From: Bacteroidota bacterium
GTDB lineage: Bacteria > Bacteroidota > Bacteroidia > Chitinophagales > Chitinophagaceae
Direction: 5' to 3'
Assembly: GCA_018267515.1 (NCBI GenBank)
Contig: JAFDYJ010000053.1
Location: 32,606-96,605 of the forward strand
DNA: 64,000 nucleotides
The translations under genes and the position numbers were made by a program. This document shows, piece after piece, positions 9,412 to 18,783 of this stretch; within the stretch, counting starts at the first letter, position 1, and each line of letters starts with the position of its first letter. The notes beneath the pieces were generated by a model that was given only the letters and a program-made list of their open reading frames with translations, made no database searches and had not been told where the DNA came from.

Positions 9412-9831
9412 ATGAAGAAAGTTTTATTACCTGTGATCGCTCTGTTTTTTGGTGTTTCCCTGATGGCTCAAACACAAGCTGATTCTTTGATTAAAGTAAA
9501 CGTTGAAAAGCATGATTTTGGAAAAATCAAACAAAATGTGCCCGTGACTTATTCTTTCGAAATCAAAAATATCAGCAATAAACCAGTTGTTGTTCAAAAC
9601 ACCTGGGCCAGTTGCGGTTGTACGACACCTGAAAAAATCACAGAACCCATCGCACCCGGCGCCACTGCAAAGCTGAAAGTTCAGTATAATGCAGCAGCAC
9701 TTGCTACATTTAATAAAGATGTTTACATCCAATTGGCAGGAGTAACAAATCCTAAAACCGTACATATCAGCGGTGAAGTATTAGCTGCCGATGCGTACGA
9801 TACCTGGGTAAAGAATAAAGGCAAAAATTAA
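9412..9831 (+). CDS. DUF1573 secreted protein, copy 2
   Basis: A 139-residue relative of the preceding protein. It has a signal peptide ending near SLMAQ, then KHDFGKIKQNVPVTYSFEI, the same ASCGCTTPE core and PIAPGATAKLKVQYNAAA. The conserved CGC-TTP block is identical in both. The two genes are 10 bases apart and a strong terminator follows this one (9881-9915), so they form a two-gene unit. Function unknown. Confidence 0.87.
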   Translation: MKKVLLPVIALFFGVSLMAQTQADSLIKVNVEKHDFGKIKQNVPVTYSFEIKNISNKPVVVQNTWASCGCTTPEKITEPIAPGATAKLKVQYNAAALATFNKDVYIQLAGVTNPKTVHISGEVLAADAYDTWVKNKGKN

Positions 9832-9880
9832 AACTGTAAGATCAATTACTTATAGTGTAAACTCATTTTTATTTGTTTTA

Positions 9881-9915
9881 AAAATCCCTGCATCAGAAAA
9901 ATGCAGGGATTTTTT
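9881..9915 (+). terminator. Intrinsic terminator after the DUF1573 pair
   Basis: The arms AAAATCCCTGCAT (9881-9893) and ATGCAGGGATTTT (9901-9913) pair over 13 bases around a 7-base loop, and a T-run ends the structure. It lies 49 bases after the second DUF1573 stop. The A-run on the left would also let it work for the minus-strand operon that ends at 10116, so it may be bidirectional. Confidence 0.85.
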
Positions 9916-10115
9916 ATTCTCATCTGCAAACCAACCTTAAATGATTGAATGTAAACATTCATTAGGTCAATACTATCTAAGTTGAAATTCTTTACTTTCA
10001 ATTCTATTATAAATACTCAAAGAACGCCAATACATTCCAATACAATTTTAGTTGTGGAATGATTCCCGAAAATCCATTTACACTCATACTCTCTTATAAA
10101 TAAAAATCAGTGTTG

Positions 10116-13100
10116 CTATTTTGCTTCCATCAGCTTTTTAAATGTCGTAGAATTTTCAAGATACCTGATCACCCTTTTCTGTAATTCATCATTTTGTTTG
10201 CTGGGCCCATTTTGAGAAGTAAAATAGATAGTAAAAAACTTATTGAAATTCTTGAAAGTATAATCCGGGCTGGTGATATCTTTAGCCGATATTACAATCG
10301 CAAAGAGTTTTGATTTTGTTTTGATTTCATTATCACCTGTAGTTCCTGTCTTTGCATAATAAAAATAAGGTGACCCGTCTTTGAGCTGGCTGCCCAATTT
10401 CCCCGCTGTGCCCCTGAATAAAGCTTCTCTCATCCCTGTAAAAACGCCATCCCGCATAAGGGAAAGAAAAGTATTGTACCCGATCGTACTATCAGTATAA
10501 AAAGGGTTATAACTAACCGGTGAAACGTAGGGGTTCAATGTAAGATTGTAATTCCTGTTTTGCGTAACCAGTCTGCCGAAAGCTTCCACCATTTTTACAG
10601 GAGGGATCAGTACCTGGCTACTGCCAATCACATGACCTCTGAAGCAATTTGCAAAAACATCATACGGCACATTCATATTCATCTTACCTCCCTGTTGATC
10701 AAACAAACTGCTTTCAGGTAAAATAAAGCCGGAACGATTTCCTGCTTTTCCAAAAAGTACTGAATCATAAACAGAATTAAAGCGATCAAAGCTTTTCCCG
10801 GGATTGCGATTATAGATCCCGAAATTGCTTAACATGCCAATAGATATATAAGAACTATCTGTTCCGAAATGAGCTTTCCCGTTCTGATAGCCGGGCCAGT
10901 TTTGAAATCCATCCAACCAATAAGTTTTTCCATTATAGAAAAAATAGGGCCAATGCGTTCCGGTATCCGGCTTCTGTGTTACAAAATTGGTTGAAAGTAA
11001 TTTACCGGGTACTTGTTTTGGATAAGAGCCCAGCAGTATTACATTGGAATGAAAATAATTATCGGAAAGCCTGAAATAATCTGTAACCTTCTTTACCAGG
11101 CCATGATACTCTTCAAAATCATATTGTGCTACTTTTTCTCCGCCAAAATAATTCTGAGGTTTTGAAAAACCTTCTGAAGCAAACTGATCCCAGTTGATAT
11201 TCAATTGAGATGCTACTGAAGAAAAGACGATAGGCTTTAAAGTAGAGCCGGGCCCGGGATTTAATCGCATCAAATTAATGTTTCCAATCATTTTCCTGAG
11301 AGCCGATTGAGAGATCAGTCCATTATCACCATTTATTGCGTTTTTAAATGCTGCCTTATCATTCGGATCCGGCCGGTCAATATTTTTGATGAAATCACTC
11401 ATGGCAAGCAAACGTCCGCTGCCATCAGCAATGCATATACCATATTCAGCACCTTTTTTATAGGAAGAATCTCTTCCCACGATGCTTCGGATAATGGCAG
11501 CAAGAGAATCCATCATTTCAAAATCCAGTGAGACAATTGCATTTTTCTCAGAATGATTTCCGTTTATAAAATCAGCTGTAATGCTTTCAGCAAAATTCCG
11601 TGCCCATAAAAAATCATTTCCTAACGGATATATATAGAAGCGACTGCCATTTACAAAATAATTTTTCATAAATGCATCGGGCTCTACTGTTATGGTTTTT
11701 TCATTTCCTGTCCCGGGTTCTGAAATAATAATCCGGTCCGGGTTGGATAATAACAAACTATCTCCTGCAGCCAAACGTTTTTCCCGGGATCCGGATTTGA
11801 CCAGTTGATCTGTACTGCCCGTGTTTACGAGAAACAACTTTTTATATAAACCCGGAGATAAAATTTCTTTAAACGCCAGCATTAAACCTTTATCCAGTTC
11901 TTCAGCAGGCTGATCCGTAAAATTTGAAAGATGCTTTTTAATCAAGGTTCCCTTATGATGATCCCATAATGAGATATTATAAACCGTTGTATCGCCAAAG
12001 ATATTTCCGTTCCATGCATACTCTAAATGAGGAGGGGGCTCAATCCGAAAATAATTACTATTGGTTGTCATTTGCGGAGAGCCTGAATTCATATCCAGAT
12101 ATAAAAATCTCTTCTGATCCAAATGTCGGGTAAAATCCGTTCTTGAATAGTCAATAATTTCATGCTTAAAAAAAGAATTGTCAGCATCAAAAGCTCCGGA
12201 TGCAATCATTTTTCTCAGGGAATCAGTGAACCATGCATCTTTCCGGGCCAATGACATTTTTCTTCCTTTTCCGGAAGCATTAATATAGGTCCAAACAGGT
12301 TGAATACGGCTATCAATGAATGAATTCATGTCCTTAGACAGATCCGTAATATTAAATTCTTTATTCTTATTGAAAACAGGTTTAACGAAAACAAGAAGAA
12401 TCAATAAACCCAAAAAGATAATAATTCCGGGAATATTTTTTTTCCGGTTTGAATAGTATTGTGCCGGAACAGACTTGAAAAGTAAGATCACCATTACAAT
12501 AAGAAAAGAAGGGAAAAGCACAGATTGCTTACTCAAAATACTGCCAAAGGGAAGATCCTGGCCGAAAAATATGTACTTACCCGTTGCTGCTAATATCACA
12601 AGCAATGCACTGATCAATAAATAATTCAACAATGTAAATCCTAAAGTTACCGTAGGGTAATTGTTATTTATCCGGTTTGTAAAATCCGGGTACAACTTAT
12701 AAATCGGTGCCAGCAGGATCACGGGTAGCAACAACAGGAGAACATATAAGAGTACGGATCCCTTTCCATGTTCAGCTATAAAAAAGCGGCTGGCAACAAG
12801 ATCGGTGGCTTGCGCATTATATTTTGCTCCCTTATTCTGCGGGGATTGCGGCAGTAAATGAAAATAAAAGGAATGAGCAGCCGGGTTATTTTCTTCATAA
12901 ATAAAAGTATTAATGAACCATTGGTTTTGTGCCGCCCGGATTACCGGCTCATATGTCTTTCCCTCCCGATAGGCCAATTGAATCGCTTTATCTGGCGGCA
13001 TGGTCAGGACATCAATCCGGTATTTGGTTCTTTCCGCCTTATCCAGAATAATTTCTTTCGGAATGAATTTAAAATAAGCCAGCGACAGTAATGGTAAAAG

Positions 13101-15353
13101 GATTACAAGGAGCCGAAGCAACCGGCGATAATTCATCTGCGGAAAAAGAACTCTTGTTATACTTAAAATAACGAGCCACAGGAATACTGAAAAGATTAAA
13201 GTAAATATTAGTTGTGGCAGTTGTAAAACATACCCGAGAAAATAAGGTGCAAAAAGCAGGTTTAATATAAAAACAACAGAATAAATAATTGCTGAAATAA
13301 CAAAAACTTTCCTATTTGTCGAGTTACCGGCCGACAGGCCTGATATACTATAATTTATATTTAAAAAAGCTTCATTAAATAAAAGGAAATTCAAAAAAAC
13401 AATGGCAAATCCAATATCAATAAAAATGAATACACCCATAAGGCTGAGAGAGAGCAAGACTTTCACCGGGTTGCTGACCAACAGGTGAAAGAGTTGGGAA
13501 GTATCCATCTTCCACCAGCTTTTTTCAGCTGAAGCCACCAGGGGAGAATGCCGGTAGGAAATAAAGAGAAAAATGAAATAAATAACCATTAATACCAGTG
13601 ATATATGCCGGCAATCGTTCACATCAAAATTCTTAAGATAGGCCCAGCCAAAACAGGCAGCCAGCAGGAACAACCATGAAATGAAATAAATCTGTTTTGG
13701 ATATTTTTGTGTACTTCGTTTGAAAAAATTCATTTTTTCAAACTGCTGTGAAAATAAATGTTCTTTACGAATTCTCCCTGAAGCTCTTTTATAAATCTGC
13801 CTTATTAAATCAAACCCGAAAAAAAGTGCAAGAGCAATTCCCGTAACAATAACAATCCGGAAATTCCAAATACTCTGCAATTGCTGTTGCGAAGGCAAAT
13901 CCATTCCTTCGTAAGGAGGGAAGCTTTTGTACCGCCAGTAAAGAAATAATCTTGTGGCCAGGAAAACAATAGCAATACAGGATAGCAATTGCCAGACCCA
14001 GCTGCTTTGTTCAGCTGGTTTTAATGCTGCAGTAAGAAAAACCATTAAGAAAAAGAATACAAGCATGCCAAAAATCCGTAACTGCCATTGATCACTTGTC
14101 AATTGATGATCACCAAATTCCCAGTTGTATGTATTTCTTAAACTAAATATCCATTGAAACTTTCCCGACTGAGCAGGCAATAATAATTGATTTTGATCCC
14201 ATGCAAGTTCTGTCCCGAGTTTATTCAGGCGGGCTGCTTTGATCTGAGGTGATCTGTTTCCGGCATCTTTTTGATAGCTTAACAAAACCGGGGAAAAGAA
14301 ATCTGTGCTATCGTTTCCCGAGATAGTAAACCAAAACCCCTCGCTGAATACGGGAGGCATGCGTTCCAGGTCATGAGTTGTGGATACCAGGAATTTGTTG
14401 ACAGTATGCCGGGTCCAGTTATCTTTTTGTTCTTCAGACAAGGGATAGGAAGTCGGGTAGCGATTCAAGATTGTAAAATCATTCCCGTTCCCGTACTTTA
14501 AAAGATACTGGTTTTTGTTATTACTTTGAAACCCGATTCCCCATGCGAAACGACTTCCATCCTGCAATTGGGTTTTAAAAGACAAATCCCGGAGCTGCAA
14601 ACTCTTTGAATCATATTTTACAGAAGATGCAATTCTGAATAATTTTCCGGAAATAAAATATTTCATTTCTCCATAGCCCGTTCTGGAAATACTATCCCGC
14701 AGGAAATAAATATTTTTTAAACTTTCTAACATGGATGGATTGGTATAATAACCGGAATTAATAAAAGAATCCAGGTCTCTGATACTATTCCAAATCGAAA
14801 TACCCTTCCTGATATCTTTCCGGAATTTGAAGGTTACATCCGGCAGGTTAACTTCAAAGTCCTTATCCTGCTGAAAGGAGATATGTACAGGTATTGAATT
14901 TATTGTAAGAGACAAAGTATGTCCGTTGGCAGGAAAAGATGCAGATGCAATCTGGTAAATTCCGGATTTAGAAATGTAAAACGGCTCCTCAGAATAGGGA
15001 GAGGAAAGTACTACCCCATTATTCTCTTTTTCAAATTCAAACCGGTTGAAAGCATTATCACTAAAATTGGCGGTATCTGTTTTTCCTAATTCTATATTTT
15101 TAGAAACCCTGAAGCCATCCTGCCGAATAAAATAATGTTCCAGGTTGCTGTATGTTTTCATACTGAGTGGCGCATGCATGTTAATCCACAGAAACAGGAA
15201 ACAGGCGATACTGATTACAAAAAATACAGGCAGGAATAGTTTCCTTCTTTTTCCCGGCCGGGGTAAGGATCTGTAATAGTAAAGCCCATACCATAATAAT
15301 AAACAAAAAGTAAGGGCATAAAGAAATGAGAGGCTGCTAATGATCTTTAACAT
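10116..15353 (-). CDS. Giant SEDS-like and penicillin-binding transpeptidase fusion
   Basis: A 1745-residue membrane protein. Residues 1-45 hold two membrane helices; about 60-420 is a beta-rich, probably periplasmic region of unknown family; about 430-985 contains roughly a dozen hydrophobic helices. Inside that block, QATDLVASRFF (Asp851), then a Leu-rich helix and later GQDLPFGS (from residue 931), fall in the order and spacing of the second half of SEDS glycosyltransferases (compare the HTDFIF and PLPFxSYGGSS motifs of RodA/FtsW). The helix near 970-985 resembles the anchor of a class B penicillin-binding protein. The C-terminal domain has the transpeptidase motifs S1370-T-L-K, S1430-D-N and K1668-T-G-T. 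Glycan polymerase activity is inferred; the transpeptidase call is firm. It is the last gene of a four-gene operon, 9 bases after its neighbour. Confidence 0.8.
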   Translation of the reverse strand: MLKIISSLSFLYALTFCLLLWYGLYYYRSLPRPGKRRKLFLPVFFVISIACFLFLWINMHAPLSMKTYSNLEHYFIRQDGFRVSKNIELGKTDTANFSDNAFNRFEFEKENNGVVLSSPYSEEPFYISKSGIYQIASASFPANGHTLSLTINSIPVHISFQQDKDFEVNLPDVTFKFRKDIRKGISIWNSIRDLDSFINSGYYTNPSMLESLKNIYFLRDSISRTGYGEMKYFISGKLFRIASSVKYDSKSLQLRDLSFKTQLQDGSRFAWGIGFQSNNKNQYLLKYGNGNDFTILNRYPTSYPLSEEQKDNWTRHTVNKFLVSTTHDLERMPPVFSEGFWFTISGNDSTDFFSPVLLSYQKDAGNRSPQIKAARLNKLGTELAWDQNQLLLPAQSGKFQWIFSLRNTYNWEFGDHQLTSDQWQLRIFGMLVFFFLMVFLTAALKPAEQSSWVWQLLSCIAIVFLATRLFLYWRYKSFPPYEGMDLPSQQQLQSIWNFRIVIVTGIALALFFGFDLIRQIYKRASGRIRKEHLFSQQFEKMNFFKRSTQKYPKQIYFISWLFLLAACFGWAYLKNFDVNDCRHISLVLMVIYFIFLFISYRHSPLVASAEKSWWKMDTSQLFHLLVSNPVKVLLSLSLMGVFIFIDIGFAIVFLNFLLFNEAFLNINYSISGLSAGNSTNRKVFVISAIIYSVVFILNLLFAPYFLGYVLQLPQLIFTLIFSVFLWLVILSITRVLFPQMNYRRLLRLLVILLPLLSLAYFKFIPKEIILDKAERTKYRIDVLTMPPDKAIQLAYREGKTYEPVIRAAQNQWFINTFIYEENNPAAHSFYFHLLPQSPQNKGAKYNAQATDLVASRFFIAEHGKGSVLLYVLLLLLPVILLAPIYKLYPDFTNRINNNYPTVTLGFTLLNYLLISALLVILAATGKYIFFGQDLPFGSILSKQSVLFPSFLIVMVILLFKSVPAQYYSNRKKNIPGIIIFLGLLILLVFVKPVFNKNKEFNITDLSKDMNSFIDSRIQPVWTYINASGKGRKMSLARKDAWFTDSLRKMIASGAFDADNSFFKHEIIDYSRTDFTRHLDQKRFLYLDMNSGSPQMTTNSNYFRIEPPPHLEYAWNGNIFGDTTVYNISLWDHHKGTLIKKHLSNFTDQPAEELDKGLMLAFKEILSPGLYKKLFLVNTGSTDQLVKSGSREKRLAAGDSLLLSNPDRIIISEPGTGNEKTITVEPDAFMKNYFVNGSRFYIYPLGNDFLWARNFAESITADFINGNHSEKNAIVSLDFEMMDSLAAIIRSIVGRDSSYKKGAEYGICIADGSGRLLAMSDFIKNIDRPDPNDKAAFKNAINGDNGLISQSALRKMIGNINLMRLNPGPGSTLKPIVFSSVASQLNINWDQFASEGFSKPQNYFGGEKVAQYDFEEYHGLVKKVTDYFRLSDNYFHSNVILLGSYPKQVPGKLLSTNFVTQKPDTGTHWPYFFYNGKTYWLDGFQNWPGYQNGKAHFGTDSSYISIGMLSNFGIYNRNPGKSFDRFNSVYDSVLFGKAGNRSGFILPESSLFDQQGGKMNMNVPYDVFANCFRGHVIGSSQVLIPPVKMVEAFGRLVTQNRNYNLTLNPYVSPVSYNPFYTDSTIGYNTFLSLMRDGVFTGMREALFRGTAGKLGSQLKDGSPYFYYAKTGTTGDNEIKTKSKLFAIVISAKDITSPDYTFKNFNKFFTIYFTSQNGPSKQNDELQKRVIRYLENSTTFKKLMEAK

Positions 15354-15362
15354 TCTTTTGGA

Positions 15363-16376
15363 TTAGTGGCGGTTCAGGTCTGTTTCATCAAAAACAGGAT
15401 AAGAAAGACTATTCAGGCTGATTTTTTCCAACGCTAACTTCAGGACTAATGCACGGCTGCCGTTTTGCATATTCAGTTTTTTCAATAACTCTGTATTCAG
15501 TTTTAGTCCGTTTTTAATGTCACTCATTCGCTGCACCATATTGCCTCCTACTGACAAATCATTTACCCGCAGATACAGGTATTCTATATAAAGCAGCGAT
15601 AGGGATACAAGCATGTCCAGCAATTTATCCTGCTGCTCTTTGCTGATGCCGGCCGGATTGTTTTTATTAGCATCAACAATCACTGTAAGTGGTTTGATAA
15701 ATTGGTCGTACACATGTCCTGTGAAAGACTTCTCGGTTTCAAATAAGCTGACAAGGGTTTCGATATCGGTCTTACCCTCGGCTGCGCCGGGATATTTTTT
15801 AACCTTAAATGTCTGGGAAATAATTTTAAATAACTTCTCATATTCATTCTGAGTCCGGCTGTATTCTTTCACAGCAGCATTCAGGCTTTCATTTTCGGTT
15901 TTTAATTTCTCAAGCCTTGCATCCTGGTTTCGAATTTTTGTTTGCATATCGGAAATCGTATTTTTTTCAAGATCACCGGAATCACGGCTGGGAGGAGTTT
16001 TTACACCTGATTCATTGGACTGACGCTGATGATTCAAATAGGCAGAAATAACTGCAAGTTTTTTTCGTTGTTGAAAAATCAGGGCAACCAGAAATCCTGC
16101 TACCGCCAGAGTAAGTATTGTAAAAAACAACAACCAGGTACCAGAATCATTCTTTTGCGGAGGAATAACAGGCTCCTGAATAACAGGTTTTACTATACCG
16201 GCCTCATGCAATTTAATCAGTGAATCCAGTTCAGATTTGAGAATAATCGGGTTCCTGGACTTTTTTTCCTGCGGAGTCAGGCTATCCACAATTTGAATAT
16301 GCCGGTTTTCAGTCTGCGCATACGATGTTGCTTTCAGACAAAGCAGTGATACCAGTAAAAGTATTCTAACACGCAT
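15363..16376 (-). CDS. Coiled-coil membrane protein of the SEDS-PBP operon
   Basis: A 337-residue protein I cannot place in a named family. It has a signal peptide (cleavage likely after SYAQ, residue 21), a short proline-rich extracytoplasmic stretch, one membrane helix at about 81-101, a cytosolic coiled coil at about 133-175 (heptads such as KIRNQDARLEKLKTENESLN) and a mostly helical C-terminal region. The topology (outside short, inside long) suggests a scaffold or adaptor that links the membrane enzyme encoded next to a cytosolic partner. It sits 9 bases before the SEDS-PBP gene and 14 bases after the ATPase gene. Confidence 0.75.
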   Translation of the reverse strand: MRVRILLLVSLLCLKATSYAQTENRHIQIVDSLTPQEKKSRNPIILKSELDSLIKLHEAGIVKPVIQEPVIPPQKNDSGTWLLFFTILTLAVAGFLVALIFQQRKKLAVISAYLNHQRQSNESGVKTPPSRDSGDLEKNTISDMQTKIRNQDARLEKLKTENESLNAAVKEYSRTQNEYEKLFKIISQTFKVKKYPGAAEGKTDIETLVSLFETEKSFTGHVYDQFIKPLTVIVDANKNNPAGISKEQQDKLLDMLVSLSLLYIEYLYLRVNDLSVGGNMVQRMSDIKNGLKLNTELLKKLNMQNGSRALVLKLALEKISLNSLSYPVFDETDLNRH

Positions 16377-16390
16377 ATAAAACTTTTAAA

Positions 16391-18769
16391 TCAGAATTGA
16401 AAAAACTGCAATATACCGGTCTTCCTTTTTACCGGCTTTTTATTGGATGACTGTTTGTCTTTTGATATATCCTTATGAACCGAACTGATGGAAGCTAACT
16501 CACCGGTATTGGATGGAAACTGAGATATAGCTTTCATATCCTGTATGGGAGAATACACTTCCGCTACAGAAGTCAGGATGCTATACAAAGAACGCACATC
16601 TTTCACTTTCTGATTTTCCATCAGCCGCAGGTAAATATTATCCCGGGTAAAATATATATCCATTGTTTTATTCCGGAAAGCTTTTAATGCCTGGTTATTT
16701 CTTCTTACCACAGCTGTGTTATAAATAATATCATTTCCCGGTTCGATTTTTATGCCATGATATAAAAATGCATTATTATTGATGATATCATTATTTTTTG
16801 AAAGTCCTTCCTTTTTATCAATGGGTATGCCGGTAAAATCCGTAATCTTATAGGCTCCACTGAATGCACCATGCAATGCCACATTTTTATTATTCAGTGA
16901 TCGTCCCGGGGCTACTGTGTGTATGCTGATTTCTTCACCTAACAGGTCGCCTATTTCAGCTTCCAGCTTTATTTTCAATTCATCAAAGTAAAACGCCCTG
17001 CCGCTGAGCATGACCACTTTAATCCGCTTCCTGATATCTTTTGTAATGACATCACGAATGCTGGCAATAATACATTGAACAATGCAATCGGATGATTTCT
17101 GAATGATCCCTGTAATTTCATTATCCCACCGGACATTGCGCCCTTTGAGGATAGTTTCTGCATATTGAAGCAACGTGGCCTGGTCCTTATACAGGTTTGC
17201 AATGGATCTTTCAGTGGCCGTTGACTGTTCCGTTAATCTCGAAAATTCATCCAGCCCGATAGAGGGCAACTGGTTGTACTTCTTTTTTTGAGTTTCTATA
17301 AGTTGAAGAAAATCCCATACATCCACTGTCAGGTTTTGCTCCAGTATATTTTTTTGAATAAAATCTTTAACAGAAAGATCATTGTTGCCGGGAATAGCTT
17401 TCAACACCAATGTAAGAAAATCTTCTGCAAAACCATACGAGAGCACATTACCGGCCCCTGCAAAACCGGTTCTGAAAAAGCTGCAATAATTTTCATTGTC
17501 ATCAGCTAATACCATGGATATATCAGTAGTTCCTTTTCCACAATCAATTACCAATGCAATTTCTCCATTAGCCAATTTGATATCAGATTGAGTTTGCTGA
17601 TAACCCATAAAAGCTGCATCACTCTCAGATATGGTTTCATATTCCACAAACAAATCACCCTCCTGAATATCCAATGTTTTCAAGACGGAAGGCGTCTGAC
17701 TCCGGAGTTCATTCAACAAATCAAAGATGTTTTGCTGGGTGTAAATATTGGGCACCAACAGGGTAACGATGATGCCGCCATTTCTGAAATCCGGTTTGGT
17801 AGCAATCATCAGGCGAAGTAAACGCAGGAGAATGGCGCTGATCAGCTCCTTTTTATGTTCACGGATACTGTAATCTTCTGTCTGGTCTTCACAAACCAGT
17901 TGCAAACTTTTTTCAATACCTAATTTCAGATTGGGCACAATCTCATATTCATCACGGAAAGAAGATTGAAAAGCTGCCGCCACTTCCTCCCTGGTAATGA
18001 ACAAGCGGATATTATCTTTTTCAATATCGTTGGTAAAATTATAAGGGAACTGCAGCCGCTCTTCTTTTGAAATTCTTTTTTTAACAGCATAAAAGGAACG
18101 ATACAGGTTTTGCTGCCCGGGTTCATTGTTCAAAAAATCATCCCGTTGATAATTTTTATAAGGATTGATCACTTTAAGCTGGCCCATGATATTTCTAAGA
18201 ATATCATATTGTATTATGGAAGACTGCGGACCACAGTTTTTATACCCGATCTGGCTGGCTTCACTTCCAAAATCAATAACAACCCGGTGGCAATGCCTTG
18301 ATGCAACGACTGCAAAATGAAAACAGGCGGCATAAATTTCTTTTTCATCCAGCTGGAAAACAACACGGATAAAAAAGGGATAAGATTCCACCTTGTTCTT
18401 ATAATATCCCAGGATAATTCGTTTCTGCTCCTTTGAATAATCCAGCCGCACACCCGTTGTTTCATCTGAAAAAGGCTCAACTGAAAAAGAACTGCTCTTT
18501 TTAATTCTTAATTCAAATCCTTCTTCTGTTTTGGCCATTGAAACCTGGCATTCCCGCATCAGGACATCCTGCAGGTCTACCGGCGCCATTTGATTAAGCA
18601 CAACTTTATCCGGATCCTCAATGCTTAACAGAGGTGCCAGCACCCTGTCTTCAGCATGCACCACAAAATCAAAATCCGTCTCAATGATGCTGCCGGAATT
18701 TTCTTTTTCTAACCGGGCAATAAAATACCGGTCACTTCGAATTAATAATGGTAAATAATATAGTCCCAT
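16391..18769 (-). CDS. Hsp70/actin-fold ATPase of the SEDS-PBP operon
   Basis: A 792-residue protein with an N-terminal beta-rich region of about 160 residues followed by an ASKHA (actin/sugar kinase/Hsp70) ATPase. The three nucleotide-binding motifs are visible: phosphate 1 at VVIDFGSEASQIG (Asp166), phosphate 2 at VIDCGKGTTDIS (Asp409) and the adenosine motif at VVMLSGRAFYFDELK (Gly590). Long inserts separate them, and there is no Hsp70 substrate-binding tail. No signal peptide or membrane helix is seen, so it is cytosolic. Distant relatives may include the SrfB-type virulence-factor annotation, which I cannot confirm. It probably energises or scaffolds the membrane proteins of the operon. 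Confidence 0.8.
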   Translation of the reverse strand: MGLYYLPLLIRSDRYFIARLEKENSGSIIETDFDFVVHAEDRVLAPLLSIEDPDKVVLNQMAPVDLQDVLMRECQVSMAKTEEGFELRIKKSSSFSVEPFSDETTGVRLDYSKEQKRIILGYYKNKVESYPFFIRVVFQLDEKEIYAACFHFAVVASRHCHRVVIDFGSEASQIGYKNCGPQSSIIQYDILRNIMGQLKVINPYKNYQRDDFLNNEPGQQNLYRSFYAVKKRISKEERLQFPYNFTNDIEKDNIRLFITREEVAAAFQSSFRDEYEIVPNLKLGIEKSLQLVCEDQTEDYSIREHKKELISAILLRLLRLMIATKPDFRNGGIIVTLLVPNIYTQQNIFDLLNELRSQTPSVLKTLDIQEGDLFVEYETISESDAAFMGYQQTQSDIKLANGEIALVIDCGKGTTDISMVLADDNENYCSFFRTGFAGAGNVLSYGFAEDFLTLVLKAIPGNNDLSVKDFIQKNILEQNLTVDVWDFLQLIETQKKKYNQLPSIGLDEFSRLTEQSTATERSIANLYKDQATLLQYAETILKGRNVRWDNEITGIIQKSSDCIVQCIIASIRDVITKDIRKRIKVVMLSGRAFYFDELKIKLEAEIGDLLGEEISIHTVAPGRSLNNKNVALHGAFSGAYKITDFTGIPIDKKEGLSKNNDIINNNAFLYHGIKIEPGNDIIYNTAVVRRNNQALKAFRNKTMDIYFTRDNIYLRLMENQKVKDVRSLYSILTSVAEVYSPIQDMKAISQFPSNTGELASISSVHKDISKDKQSSNKKPVKRKTGILQFFQF

Positions 18770-18783
18770 AATAGTGGCTTGTT

